From the NCBI GenBank assembly GCA_021464525.1, contig JADRCO010000596.1, forward strand, positions 1-30,023: a stretch of 30,023 nucleotides of DNA. The letters run 5' to 3'. A program made the position numbers and the translations under genes. Below the pieces are notes generated by a model. It was not told the DNA's origin. It did no database searches and was given only the letters and a program-made list of their open reading frames with translations. Positions 22,762 through 30,023 of the stretch are shown in pieces. This DNA comes from Rhizophagus sp. LPA8_4_AMF. Its lineage: Eukaryota > Glomeromycota > Glomeromycetes > Glomerales > Glomeraceae. Position 1 is the first letter of the stretch. Every line of letters begins with the position of its first letter.

Positions 22762-24448
22762 TTAGGTGGTTACTAAAGAGATAATAGGACTCACCATTAA
22801 TGAGATTTTTCTTTCATATCCTCTGTTATAATAGTAATAACCTCTATCATATTTACCATATTCATTATATCCATTATCATCTGAATCATCTGGCATCTTT
22901 TCTTCAGAATCATTGTCATGATTACAGTCATTATCATCATTCATTTCTTCTACTGGATGGATGTAGAACCATGATTAACTTTTTCATCAAAATATACATC
23001 ATCATCTAACTGAACCTGAGGGACCCTTAACTTTATTCACCTCTTCTTTCTCTACTCTAGCCTCATTCTCATATGTGTATCTCAATTAGCAGTCTCATCA
23101 TCAAAAACCCCTATGAGCATTTTTATATAATCCTTCAAATCAGCTAATAATGATAAATTTTCTTAGGCAAGATTTTTTTAGGACAAGCTATTTCAGAAAT
23201 TTCAGTCATATGATCCATCATCCATTACTAGAGGTGCTTTTTTTGAAAATATTTTATAATCTATAACTTCTTGAATTTGTTCATTAGTAAGCTCTGAAAT
23301 AGAATTCATGTTATATGAATTAATATACTTGATCTTATCTAGACCCACTTTTTTGAATAATTTATATTTTTTTTAGCTTTCTGAGTTTTTTTACGCAAGC
23401 TATTCTATGATACATCCTTAAGTTTTAACCCTAATTTTTGTGATCTTTTCTTGCAGAGAATAGAAAGCTATTTTGTGATATATAGTGTTATAAACATACC
23501 TCTTACCTTCTTTTCACCAAATTTACCACCATTGCTTATAATCTTATCAAACTGATCTCTAAAATCCTTCCAGCAGTAGAGGTACTAACATAAAATTTCT
23601 TTCTAATTAGCTCAATTTGTCCTATCTCTAGTATTAATAGTTTTGTCACATAACTGAACCAGATATTATAAAGCTTCATCAATGCTGTAGGTAACTTTTT
23701 TAGGACAGGCTGTTTCAGAAACTTCAGTCATATTATTATGATTTATAGAGAATGGACTATCAAATTTCGGAGAAAAGCTGAATAATTTGTGCTTGAGTTC
23801 ATCTATTCCTTTTTTTTATGTGACTTGCTACCCCAGTAACTCTCTTTTGATCATAAATCACTGGATCAGAGGTAGGACACTTGATCTCTTGAGGCATTTT
23901 CTCTTTGGGATATGTTAAAAGAGACTCTTAGGCTTGAAGTTTCTTTTTCTGATTTTTCTACCTAATCTCATTACTAATTTTTTTTTATGTATCTCATCTA
24001 AGAAAACATTTGTTTCCTTGTCTTTAGATAATAAAGTATTTACCAATAATTTTTTGTGATATATTACCATTGGCACCTGTTCTGCAATTATAAAGTTAGA
24101 TAAATTATTGTTAGAAGAATTATCATTTAGAGTCTGCTTCTATTTCACTTTCATAATTCTATTTCTAAATTCAGATTCCAACTTCTTGATTCTGGCCTTG
24201 AGTTTGGCATTCTCAGCATTATATCTTGTTTTTTCTTTCTCAATCATTTTTAGAGCCTTAGCAATTCTACGCTTAAGTTCAGCTCTCTTAGCATTAAACT
24301 CTGAGATTTTTCTTCTAAGATTATGCAGATATTTCAGCATTTCCAACCTTAATGTAACATTAATAACATTACTAAAAAAATACATAAAAATAAACTCCTT
24401 CTCATTTACCTTTAACCTAAAGTTCAGTTTGTGTAATTCGTCTGGCAT
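22762..24448 (-). pseudogene. Broken multicopy coiled-coil gene of the Rhizophagus MPDE-start family
   Basis: The N-terminal 102 residues remain open (24140-24448). They start MPDELHKLN and run into an uninterrupted coiled coil rich in K, E, A and R (residues about 35-102, with ENAKLKARIKKLE). A stop follows, after which similar-sense protein pieces continue in shifting frames with many stops: MTEVSETACPKK, a helical block with YCWKDFRDQFDKI, and GEKKVRGMF. The last open piece (22762-22944) is acidic (DDNDCNHDNDSEE), then tyrosine- and glycine-rich (YDRGYYYYNRGYER), and ends MVSPIISLVTT. This order matches, from memory, a very abundant Rhizophagus protein family of unknown function. The copy is clearly dead as a full-length gene; the 102-residue head could still be translated. 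Confidence 0.65.
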
Positions 24449-24680
24449 TCTTATAATAAAAGAAAAAAAGTAATATTAATAACAGTTATTAAAAAGAGAA
24501 TAAAAAACAAACCTCCCCTCCTATTTACCTTTTATCCAAAGTCCAGTTTGTGTAATTCATTTCAGTGTTCCTACAAAAAGAAGAAAGTAATATTAGAAAT
24601 ATTTCTTATTTAACATATACTACACTTACGAACCTACCTAATTACCTCATATGTAAGTTCAGTCCAGTACCCTAAAAATC
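24400..24680. repeat. 119-bp tandem repeat over the 5' end of the coiled-coil pseudogene
   Basis: CAGTTTGTGTAATT at 24425 recurs at 24544, and a decayed AGTCCAGT at about 24663. The surrounding blocks (CTCATTTACCTTTAACC / CCTATTTACCTTTTATCC, then AAAGTAATATTA) align with the same period. The repeat covers the start codon region and upstream leader, so the promoter-proximal part was duplicated. Confidence 0.6.
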
Positions 24681-24773
24681 AAAAATGAAATAAATTTTTT
24701 TTAATTAAAAAAAAATTTTCTATTTGATTTGCAAGTTGCAAATGTCAAAACTATATGTATATCATATGATATT

Positions 24774-24890
24774 ACGCTAAAACTGCGAAACAGTTTTGGC
24801 AGATTTTAGCAGTTTTGCAAATTTTAGCAGTTTTAACGTTTTAGCATTTTAGGATGATTTTGTAAAACTAGTTTTAGCAGTTTTGCATAC
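24774..24890. repeat. Small foldback element with TTTTAGCAGTTTT repeats
   Basis: TACGCTAAAACTGCGAAAC on the left pairs with GTTTTAGCAGTTTTGCATA on the right with few mismatches. Between them TTTTAGCAGTTTT-like words occur three times. About 117 bp, non-coding; a likely MITE between two pseudogenes. Confidence 0.5.
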
Positions 24891-24947
24891 ACCATTTCAC
24901 TGAAACCCCCTAGTTTTGGTAAGCAACTTTATTGACTAGTAAAATAC

Positions 24948-25372
24948 TTAAGCTTTTAGTAAAAAAGGATTATTTATATCTTCATCAGTTTCAGTTTCCT
25001 CCTTTTAATTTTTTTCTACTTTTTTGTCTAGACAATTATACTTGTTATAACATTTAGTACATACCGAAAAATTAAATTTTTCAGAAAAGTTTATTTTATA
25101 TCCATAATTTTCATTTGCATATTTTAGTTCATCTAATTGGTAAGGTTTAATTGAGTTTTTAGGTTGAAAAGTGCAAGAATAGTGCCTTCTTGGTTGTCCT
25201 TTTTATGTTCTGGAGTTACTTTTTTATTATTTCTGCATTTACAACTTCTGTTACTATAGTCTTTATTACAATGTAAGCATCTTAACAAAGATAACATAAA
25301 CCTATAATGTATTTTCTTGACCTTAGACTTGACATTATAATAAATGAAGTAGAATAAAGGTAAAATAATCAA
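24948..25372 (-). pseudogene. Broken gene for a small cysteine-pair (zinc-ribbon-like) protein
   Basis: The open first part (25133-25372) contains LRCLHCNKDY and SCKCRNNKK, a pair of C-x2-C / C-x-C knuckles, and ends at a stop. Shifting frame, the minus strand continues at once with QLDELKYANENYGYKINF, then FSVCTKCYNKYNCLDKK, another C-x2-C pair, an in-frame stop, and an acidic EETETDEDINN tail ending at 24948. The continuity across the frame change shows that this was one gene. Such short proteins with paired cysteines are frequent in Rhizophagus. The hydrophobic residues before CLHC may be upstream non-coding sequence read by chance. Function is unknown. Confidence 0.5.
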
Positions 25373-26619
25373 AATTGTAATTTTTGCAACTTTGCATCAA
25401 AGTTTTCATGTTATATAAAATTTGTATTCAGTTTGTATTCAGTTTGTGTTTGATGTGTTCAGTGTGTTCGATCGGCAAAATGATTAACATTTTTAGATTA
25501 TCAACATTTCTGAAAATGGCAATAATATATGATAATATAGATTTAAAGAATATAGATTTAAAGAATATAGGGTTGAATTTTTTATGCTTTAACATTTATA
25601 CAGCTGTGTTAATTAAAAAAAATTTAATAATTTCTGATAATCATTAAATTAAAAAAAAATGAAAATTTTTAATTTTTTAGATACTTGTTAATTTTTAGAA
25701 AGAGAAAATATAATAATTAAAACAAGAAAAAGAAATTTGGTGTATATACATTAATCAAGATCCTGTACTTAGTGTACTGCCACATATTAAATAAACTGGC
25801 AGTATCAGATTATTTGTTTATTTTTATATAATATATATATAGATAATTGCTAAAATTTCTTTTTTAAAGGTTTCTTTAATTAGTATAGTTGTATGAATGC
25901 TAGAACTATGAAATTTTGAATATATGTTCTGAAGAACCTACGTCATCACATATTAAAATTTCAAGTATTATTATTATGTACGTTTTTGAGTAATTAATAA
26001 AATATCAATTCCCGCTACTTTTGTCCAAGTAGTGTATAATAACTGGAGGAAGTGAATCGCGAGATGTCGATATAGAGTGGTATCTATGGACGTTGGATAA
26101 AAAAATTTGATTTTATAGGCTCGGTGATTCCGGAGTGAGAAAATTTTTTACAAGAGTGAGAAATTATTACGTAACACAGACCTGTCATGTAATCCATTTA
26201 TTTTGTCACACAAATACATTGTGGAGAAAATTTCAAAAAAATCACTATCACGTGACAGTGAAAAGCATTGCTGGTTCGGATTTTTTTCTTTAAGAGCCCG
26301 ATGTTTGGCAGTGGAATTATGATTCAAAGCGCTCACAATGTGTTATTTTAAAGCAGGTTTACATTAATCATCATTAATGGCCATTTTTGACGTAGTTTTT
26401 AAAAACATATTAACCTATTATGCGCGTTGGCTGTAATGGCGTGTTACCTCTCGTAAAATTCTTATACAAAGTCCACCTTATTAGCCGCAGTAAAATTGTG
26501 GAATTTTTAAACTTGTTTTTTTACTGGTTGTGACCGTGTTCCTTAATAGATACGGTAAAGATTTTCATTTTAAAACATAAAAGCGGGGGGGCATTCTATG
26601 ATTTTATTTCTCATTTTCA
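25373..26619. other. Intergenic stretch upstream of the RING gene; short tandem repeats only
   Basis: At 25423-25475 a TTTGTATTCAG / GTGTTCAG word is repeated, and at 25535-25568 AATATAGATTTAAAG is repeated in tandem. An 87-codon plus ORF spanning these (25384-25647) and a 62-codon minus ORF at 26148-26336 have no supporting features. The GC content rises from about 26000, as expected near the promoter of the RING gene; no clear TATA box is seen, only a G run (GCGGGGGGG, 26583-26591) about 30 bases before the ATG. Confidence 0.4.
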
Positions 26620-27410
26620 ATGGAGTCTGTTACGAAATTTTTGTTATACAGTCTCAAACAAATACCTCAAGAAATTATTGACAGGGCCAATAATCAAGAG
26701 CCTGATCCGTGTTATGTTTGCAACGCTCCTATACTAACACAAATTTTTAACAAGAATCTGGCACTTGTATTATTACCATGCGGCCATATTCACCATGATA
26801 AATGCATTAAGAACCTTACTTATGGCTCTCGTTGTCCATTCCCTTATTGTACAGAAATTATCGAAAATGCTGGTAGCATCCTTACCAATATGCAAGCACA
26901 AGAACAGTATGTCATTTTTTTAATTATGTCAATTCAAATATTTCTATTTAAATTAAGCTGTAATATTTTTATTATTGTAGGAAAAGGTTGAAGCAAGAAC
27001 TGTATGTCATTTTTTTTAATTATGTCAAGTCAGATGTTTTTATGTGAATTAAACTGCACTATTTTTTTTACTATTGTAGGGAAAGATGTAGAGAGTTAAA
27101 CTCTCGTCTTATTTTAGGGACTTCAACTATTAATATTGTTGCTAATAAATTTGGTAAATACCCAAAATACTTTCCCAGTAGTATTTCTCAATTTAAAAAA
27201 TTAACTGGTCTGTAACACACTAGCATAATTTCTTTTCTTTCTTTCTTTTTCATTTTTTTTAATATTGATAAATTACAATCTTTTTTTTTTAATAAAGGAC
27301 CGAGTGTAAATGGATTCTTAGAATTCTATGAATTACCAACAAACGGGTTAGTCAAAGAAAGACGCGATCGTTTAGCTCAATATATAGGGTTGACAAATAT
27401 AGATTTTTAG
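26620..27410 (+). CDS. RING-H2 / coiled-coil / SAP-like protein, four exons, 182 residues
   Basis: Exons 26620-26906, 26981-27001, 27080-27207 and 27298-27410 join in frame to 182 residues and a TAG. Introns of 74, 78 and 90 bp begin GTATGT, GTATGT and GTCTGT and end TAG, TAG and AAG. Residues 31-77 form a RING-H2: C31-x2-C34, C54-G-H56-x2-H59-x2-C62, then C72-x4-C77 (the last pair is C-x4-C instead of the usual C-x2-C). Residues about 90-113 are a charged helix likely to coil. Residues about 152-177 (FLEFYELPTNGLVKERRDRL and on) resemble a SAP motif, a DNA-binding helix pair. RING proteins are usually E3 ubiquitin ligases; with a SAP-like end the substrate may be chromatin-linked, by analogy to RAD18 or PIAS, but this is inference. 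No stops or shifts: this copy looks functional. An AATAAA lies 52 bases after the stop. Confidence 0.8.
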
Positions 27411-27461
27411 TTTTCTCTGGATTGTTGATAATGTATTCATGTTTACAAAATAGTAAATGTC

Positions 27462-27467
27462 AATAAA
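27462..27467 (+). terminator. Polyadenylation signal AATAAA of the RING gene
   Basis: CAATAAATAAGC begins 52 bases downstream of the stop codon at 27410, a usual distance in compact fungal genes. Predicted from sequence only. Confidence 0.45.
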
Positions 27468-27745
27468 TAAGCTGTTTTGCAATAAGACAATCATCTCCCC
27501 ATAATCGTAAGGATTTTATGATGATTATTTGTTTGGTTCCATCGCATAACATTTTTTGGGCGTAATCGTCCAAATAATCGTGAAAAATCAATAAACTAGT
27601 CATTATTAACCGCGGGTAATGCAACTGCGTAAAAAGCGGAAATGGAAAAATCGTAGGTCATCACGCCTTAATACGTTAAAATTTATCTATTTAACATTAC
27701 TTAAGAACCCAAGCTTAAGAAAATTTGTGATTGTAATTATGATCA
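27468..27745. other. Short intergenic stretch between the RING gene and the viral-type relic
   Basis: No ORF of note. GGGCGTAATCGTCC and TCATCACGCCTTAATACG words here echo the ATTACGCC words near 10200-10245 and may be the same decayed repeat family. The left truncation point of the packaging-ATPase relic must lie close to 27740. Confidence 0.3.
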
Positions 27746-28226
27746 ATGGATATTGATCAAGAACTGTTATGAAATATTCGCAAATGCCCGGAAGCCTATC
27801 GTGAGAATGTAACATTTCAGGCGCTAAAGGCGAACGCAATACCAGATGTAACCAAGTTTTCCCCAGACAGAAACACTGTTGTAGCATTTGAGGATCATTG
27901 TGCCGAATCGAAAAATATTCAGGAGCGAATAGTCCCTACTTCATCAGTGGACGACATCAAGGTATATCGAGCATATATGTGAGCCAGAAGTAGACCCCTA
28001 AGATTATCCGCGAAAATATTCCACACTTAGCCCTCTTCCGTGGGTCTGGATCTAGGGACGACATCTGCAGAATCGTGCGACAATACACGGACGATCCTAA
28101 AAAAGCGTCCAAGATCATTGACAGGCATTTGCGAGATCGGAACTTTGTGGTCTTCGATTTTACTAAAGCGACGATGATCCCCTCGCGATTAGACAAGGTT
28201 GGGATACTCCTCTGGAATTGGATTAG
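27746..28226 (+). pseudogene. Broken A32/FtsK-type DNA-packaging ATPase of a Polinton or large-DNA-virus relic
   Basis: In the first frame TVVAFEDHC is a Walker B-like strand with ED. Near 27932 the frame changes, and the next frame gives [19 protein letters not shown], the GRH...IYxSQ signature of A32-like packaging ATPases, followed by IIRENIPHLALFRG. A second frame change near 28171 precedes the final DDPLAIRQGWDTPLELD and a stop at 28224. In-frame stops also occur at 27770 and 27991. No Walker A (GxxGxGK[ST]) is found upstream, so the N-terminal half is missing. In intact elements this enzyme drives DNA into capsids. Base composition is richer in G and C than its neighbourhood, which supports separate origin. 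It cannot encode an active enzyme. The A32/FtsK assignment rests on these motifs; whether the source was a Polinton or a giant virus is open. Confidence 0.65.
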
Positions 28227-28695
28227 ATAAGGATTTCAGATAAGCTAGATAGTTTTCCACATCCTGTACCCGCAACTTTATATTCTTGATTTCAAAGCGC
28301 ATCTGCCGATTAGCCTCAATCTGTTTCTCATGCTCTCTAGCCAGATCCTGCATAAATCGACCAAAAGTATCCCTCTTATATTCAAGCAAACGTTTCTGTA
28401 GGAAGGTGATCTCCTCATCAATCCTTACACCTAGCTTCTGTTCGTCTTCTCCCATGTGCGTTTGATTAACGGGCAAAGTAGACTAATCTTTAATTCGTCT
28501 CCTCTTCCGGTGGCGCAACAATTTTTTCTGGTATCTTAGTGCCTCATGTTGCAAGAACGATTCCACCTCAGGAATTATTCCATCAGCTTCAGATACAGAT
28601 AGTGGTTTGCGCTTCCGAGTTGTGAGACGAACCCATGCCTCCTGTTTCATGGAATAGATAGCTAGCAACTCAGAATATGCCTGATTGAAAGACAT
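28189..28695 (-). pseudogene. Coiled-coil ORF with one in-frame TAG, convergent with the ATPase relic
   Basis: The frame is open from an ATG at 28693-28695 to a stop at 28189, apart from one TAG at 28483. The first piece is 70 residues (starts MSFNQAYSELLAIYSMK, ends with a basic HRKRRRIKD). The second, in the same frame, continues from about 28476 and is a heptad-rich helix (DEEITFLQKRLLEY, then HEKQIEANRQMRFEIKN) ending IPEEYPNLV. No ATG lies at the beginning of the second piece except an internal M about ten residues in, so either two proteins or, more likely, one gene interrupted by a stop. Its 3' end overlaps that of the ATPase by 38 bases on the opposite strand, a compact arrangement usual in viral DNA and not in this fungus. 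Identity unknown to me; a structural protein of the same element is a guess. Confidence 0.55.
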
Positions 28696-28869
28696 TAGTT
28701 CTTACAGCGCAAAAAATTTGGAAATCCATGAAACTTTTTGAAACTCATTGGAATGTTCCAATACTCTTTCGCACAGAATCGAAATATGCATCACTAAGTG
28801 CACATACCCTATCATAATCATGATATTTAGGAGTGTGATTTTTCTGTACTTTAGTGAACCTGTTAGGCG
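28696..28869. other. Flank of the viral-type relic up to the hAT insertion point
   Basis: No clear ORF continues upstream of the coiled-coil ORF. A TTTGAAACTCATTGGAATGTTCCAA stretch contains the palindrome TTGGAA-TG-TTCCAA. The block ends at the hAT terminus; the expected 8-bp target copy on this side would be GTTAGGCG (28862-28869). Confidence 0.35.
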
Positions 28870-29019
28870 CAGTGTTGGCACATGACCGGATGTGACCTAA
28901 ATGACTTGGTGATTAAGTCATTAGTCATATGGTCATTTTAGCTTTGAAGGATTTATGTGACTTGGTCATAACGATATATGATCACGTGATTTAATTTTTA
29001 CCGTTATAAAATTTCAAAA

Positions 29020-29025
29020 TTTATT
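29020..29025 (-). terminator. Polyadenylation signal AATAAA of the hAT transposase
   Basis: AATATAAATAAATTT on the minus strand places AATAAA about 68 bases downstream of the transposase stop. Predicted from sequence only. Confidence 0.35.
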
Positions 29026-29092
29026 TATATTTAATATATCAAAATTTTTACAACAAATATTGTAAAGATAAAACATACAGACAAATTAATTT

Positions 29093-29748
29093 TTAAAGTG
29101 CTGAATAAATCTGATTTTCCTGTAAATAAGCAGGAAATCCTAAATTAGAAATGAATAAAGATTTTAACGGCCATTTTGCTGTCAGATCGTCTGCAGGATG
29201 AATTGTTCTTCCTCCAAAATTAAAGTCATTATCCATTTCACCATCTAAAAGTATTTCATCTTCAGAATGATCAAATGTATTTTCACGTTTAATAGCTTCA
29301 ATCCACTCTTTAACAAATATATTCCATCCTTGTTCTTGTTCTTCAGTATGAGGTTCAGATGAGTCATTTAAAGTCAAATTATTACTTTCATTTTTGCCAT
29401 TATCATCGTCACTAACTAACAAATCATCATCAGTTAAGTTATTAAATTCAGGATTATTTATATTATCATCCTCAATAATTGGTGTTGCTATATGTAAACG
29501 CTGAACTTTAGTATCTAATTCTTTTGCATTTTTTTTTTGACGATGATAAAGTATATCACTTCGAATCTGACTCATATCTAATACTTTTTTGCTCTAAAAT
29601 ATTAAATAACATAAATTAAATTTTTATTAATAAATAAAATAAATATTGAAATAAAATATACCTTTAATTTATTTCGCCTATTTGTGTGAAGAAAACCCAT
29701 ACTACTCCATAATCTTTCAACAGATGCTGAGTTAATACAAACACCGGG
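29093..29748 (-). pseudogene. hAT-family transposase, C-terminal (hATC) part, spliced; 5' end cut by a SINE
   Basis: Minus-strand exon 29662-29748 reads VCINSASVERLWSSMGFLH and then TNRRNKLK, the signature of the hATC dimerisation domain. A 68-bp phase-0 intron (29594-29661, GTATAT...TTTTAG) leads into the last exon 29093-29593 (SKKVLDMSQIRSDILYHRQ and on), open to the stop. After the hATC the tail is acidic (DDDLLVSDDDNGKNE), then has WNIFVKEWIEAIKRE and an end with HPADDLTAKWPLKSLF, which I associate with Rhizophagus hAT proteins. hATC mediates transposase multimerisation in the nucleus; the catalytic RNase H-like core and BED zinc finger would be encoded upstream, beyond the SINE. An ATG inside the last exon gives an ORF of 160 residues but is internal. 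Coding is intact in what remains; loss of function follows from the insertion. Confidence 0.75.
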
Positions 29749-30023
29749 GTTGATCACCCTTGGCTCAGTGGTAGGTCTCTGAGTCCCCTCGTGAAGCCTG
29801 ATTATGGTGAGGTCGCAGGTTCAATTTCTGCTGATCACAGAATATTAACGAATTTTACTGCGGACGCTACTACCAATAGCAGAGGTACAGGGATTAGTGT
29901 AGGTGTGGACTGCATCATGGTGAATTAGTATGTGTATGCATATTTCAACTAAGGGTCATGGTGTCCTCCCTTCCGTTCCCTATGAGGCCTTTGGTAGGTT
30001 CATAGTCCTGTCTGGGTAGTCAC
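29749..30023 (+). mobile_element. tRNA-derived SINE, right end beyond the window
   Basis: The head is tRNA-like. Box A TGGCTCAGTGG is at 29761-29771 and box B GGTTCAATTTC at 29818-29828. The D stem pairs GCTC with GAGT, the T arm is GCAGG-TTCAATT-TCTGC (29815-29831), and TGATCA at 29751-29756 pairs with TGATCA at 29832-29837 as an acceptor. These are internal RNA polymerase III promoter elements. A tRNA-unrelated body follows, ending at the window edge in GGTTCATAGTCCTGTCTGGGTAGT, which matches the antisense tail at 10035-10062. It interrupts the hAT transposase coding frame in opposite orientation. It is not a functional tRNA: it lacks a sound anticodon arm and runs into a long body. Confidence 0.75.

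Larger units (their letters stand above)
28870..30023. mobile_element. hAT transposon, left end with terminus and subterminal repeats; continues past the window
   Basis: The element begins CAGTGTTGGCACATGACC, a typical hAT terminus (CAGxGxTGGCA). Inside it, 28890-28985 repeats GTGACTTGGTCAT / TGACTTGGTGAT and AAGTCATTAGTCATATGGTCAT, a cluster of TGAC/GTCA words in both directions, as expected for subterminal transposase-binding sites. The transposase gene lies further in, on the minus strand, with its 3' end facing this terminus. The other terminus and the second target-site copy are outside the window. Confidence 0.7.

Noticed and set aside
22800-23009. 69-codon histidine/tyrosine-rich plus-strand ORF
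   Set aside because: It is antisense to the acidic, tyrosine-rich tail of the coiled-coil pseudogene.
24108-24473. 121-codon plus-strand ORF rich in L, F and S
   Set aside because: It is antisense to the coiled-coil head at 24140-24448; the hydrophobic look is the complement of lysine- and glutamate-rich codons.
25384-25647. 87-codon plus-strand ORF
   Set aside because: It consists largely of short tandem repeats (TTTGTATTCAG, AATATAGATTTAAAG) and has no start context, domain or splice support.
27687-27887. 66-codon minus-strand ORF
   Set aside because: It overlaps the 5' part of the ATPase relic in antisense and has no recognisable domain.
27957-28196. 79-codon minus-strand ORF
   Set aside because: It is the reverse shadow of the ATPase relic on the plus strand, whose motifs are clear.
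29749-29838. A functional tRNA gene
   Set aside because: A and B boxes and two stems are present, but the anticodon arm is poor, and the sequence runs into a SINE body with a second copy of its tail elsewhere in the window.

Overview
This window looks like nuclear DNA of an arbuscular mycorrhizal fungus of the Rhizophagus type (Glomeromycotina). The evidence is extreme AT richness with long homopolymers, short GTATGT...TAG introns, and several gene families I recognise from that lineage: small RING proteins, MPDE-start coiled-coil repeat proteins, and hAT transposases with an acidic C-terminal tail. The species call is inference. All family names rest on visible motifs and recalled families; no search was run.

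Layout. Positions 1-6700 hold no gene. They carry an old, diverged, gene-free tandem array of about five units of 0.9-1.6 kb, with a foldback element inside it. A small ORF at 7317-7766 (minus) and another at 18645-18869 (minus) encode different proteins with the same C-terminal signature. From 9906 to 10090 lies an antisense retroposon tail related to the SINE at the right end. The best conventional gene on the left is a secreted 439-residue protein at 11949-13268 (minus) with a TATA box. Between 13.3 and 17.4 kb are foldback (MITE-like) elements and diverged direct repeats.

From 20.3 to 25.4 kb lies a graveyard of multicopy Rhizophagus-type genes: a broken RING/helical-domain gene (plus) split by a 516-bp hAT-like MITE with a perfect 8-bp target duplication, a broken coiled-coil gene (minus), and a broken cysteine-pair gene (minus). 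From 26620 to 27410 is an intact four-exon gene for a 182-residue RING-H2 / coiled-coil / SAP-like protein. Its second intron appears to have arisen by tandem duplication of the first.

The right end is a stack of mobile DNA. A more GC-rich fragment at 27746-28695 has a broken A32/FtsK-type packaging ATPase converging on a coiled-coil ORF, as expected of a Polinton or large-DNA-virus relic. A hAT element begins at 28870 with a typical terminus and carries a spliced hATC-domain transposase end (29093-29748, minus). A tRNA-derived SINE (29749 to the window end) interrupts that transposase. The nested order implies insertion in the sequence relic, then hAT, then SINE.
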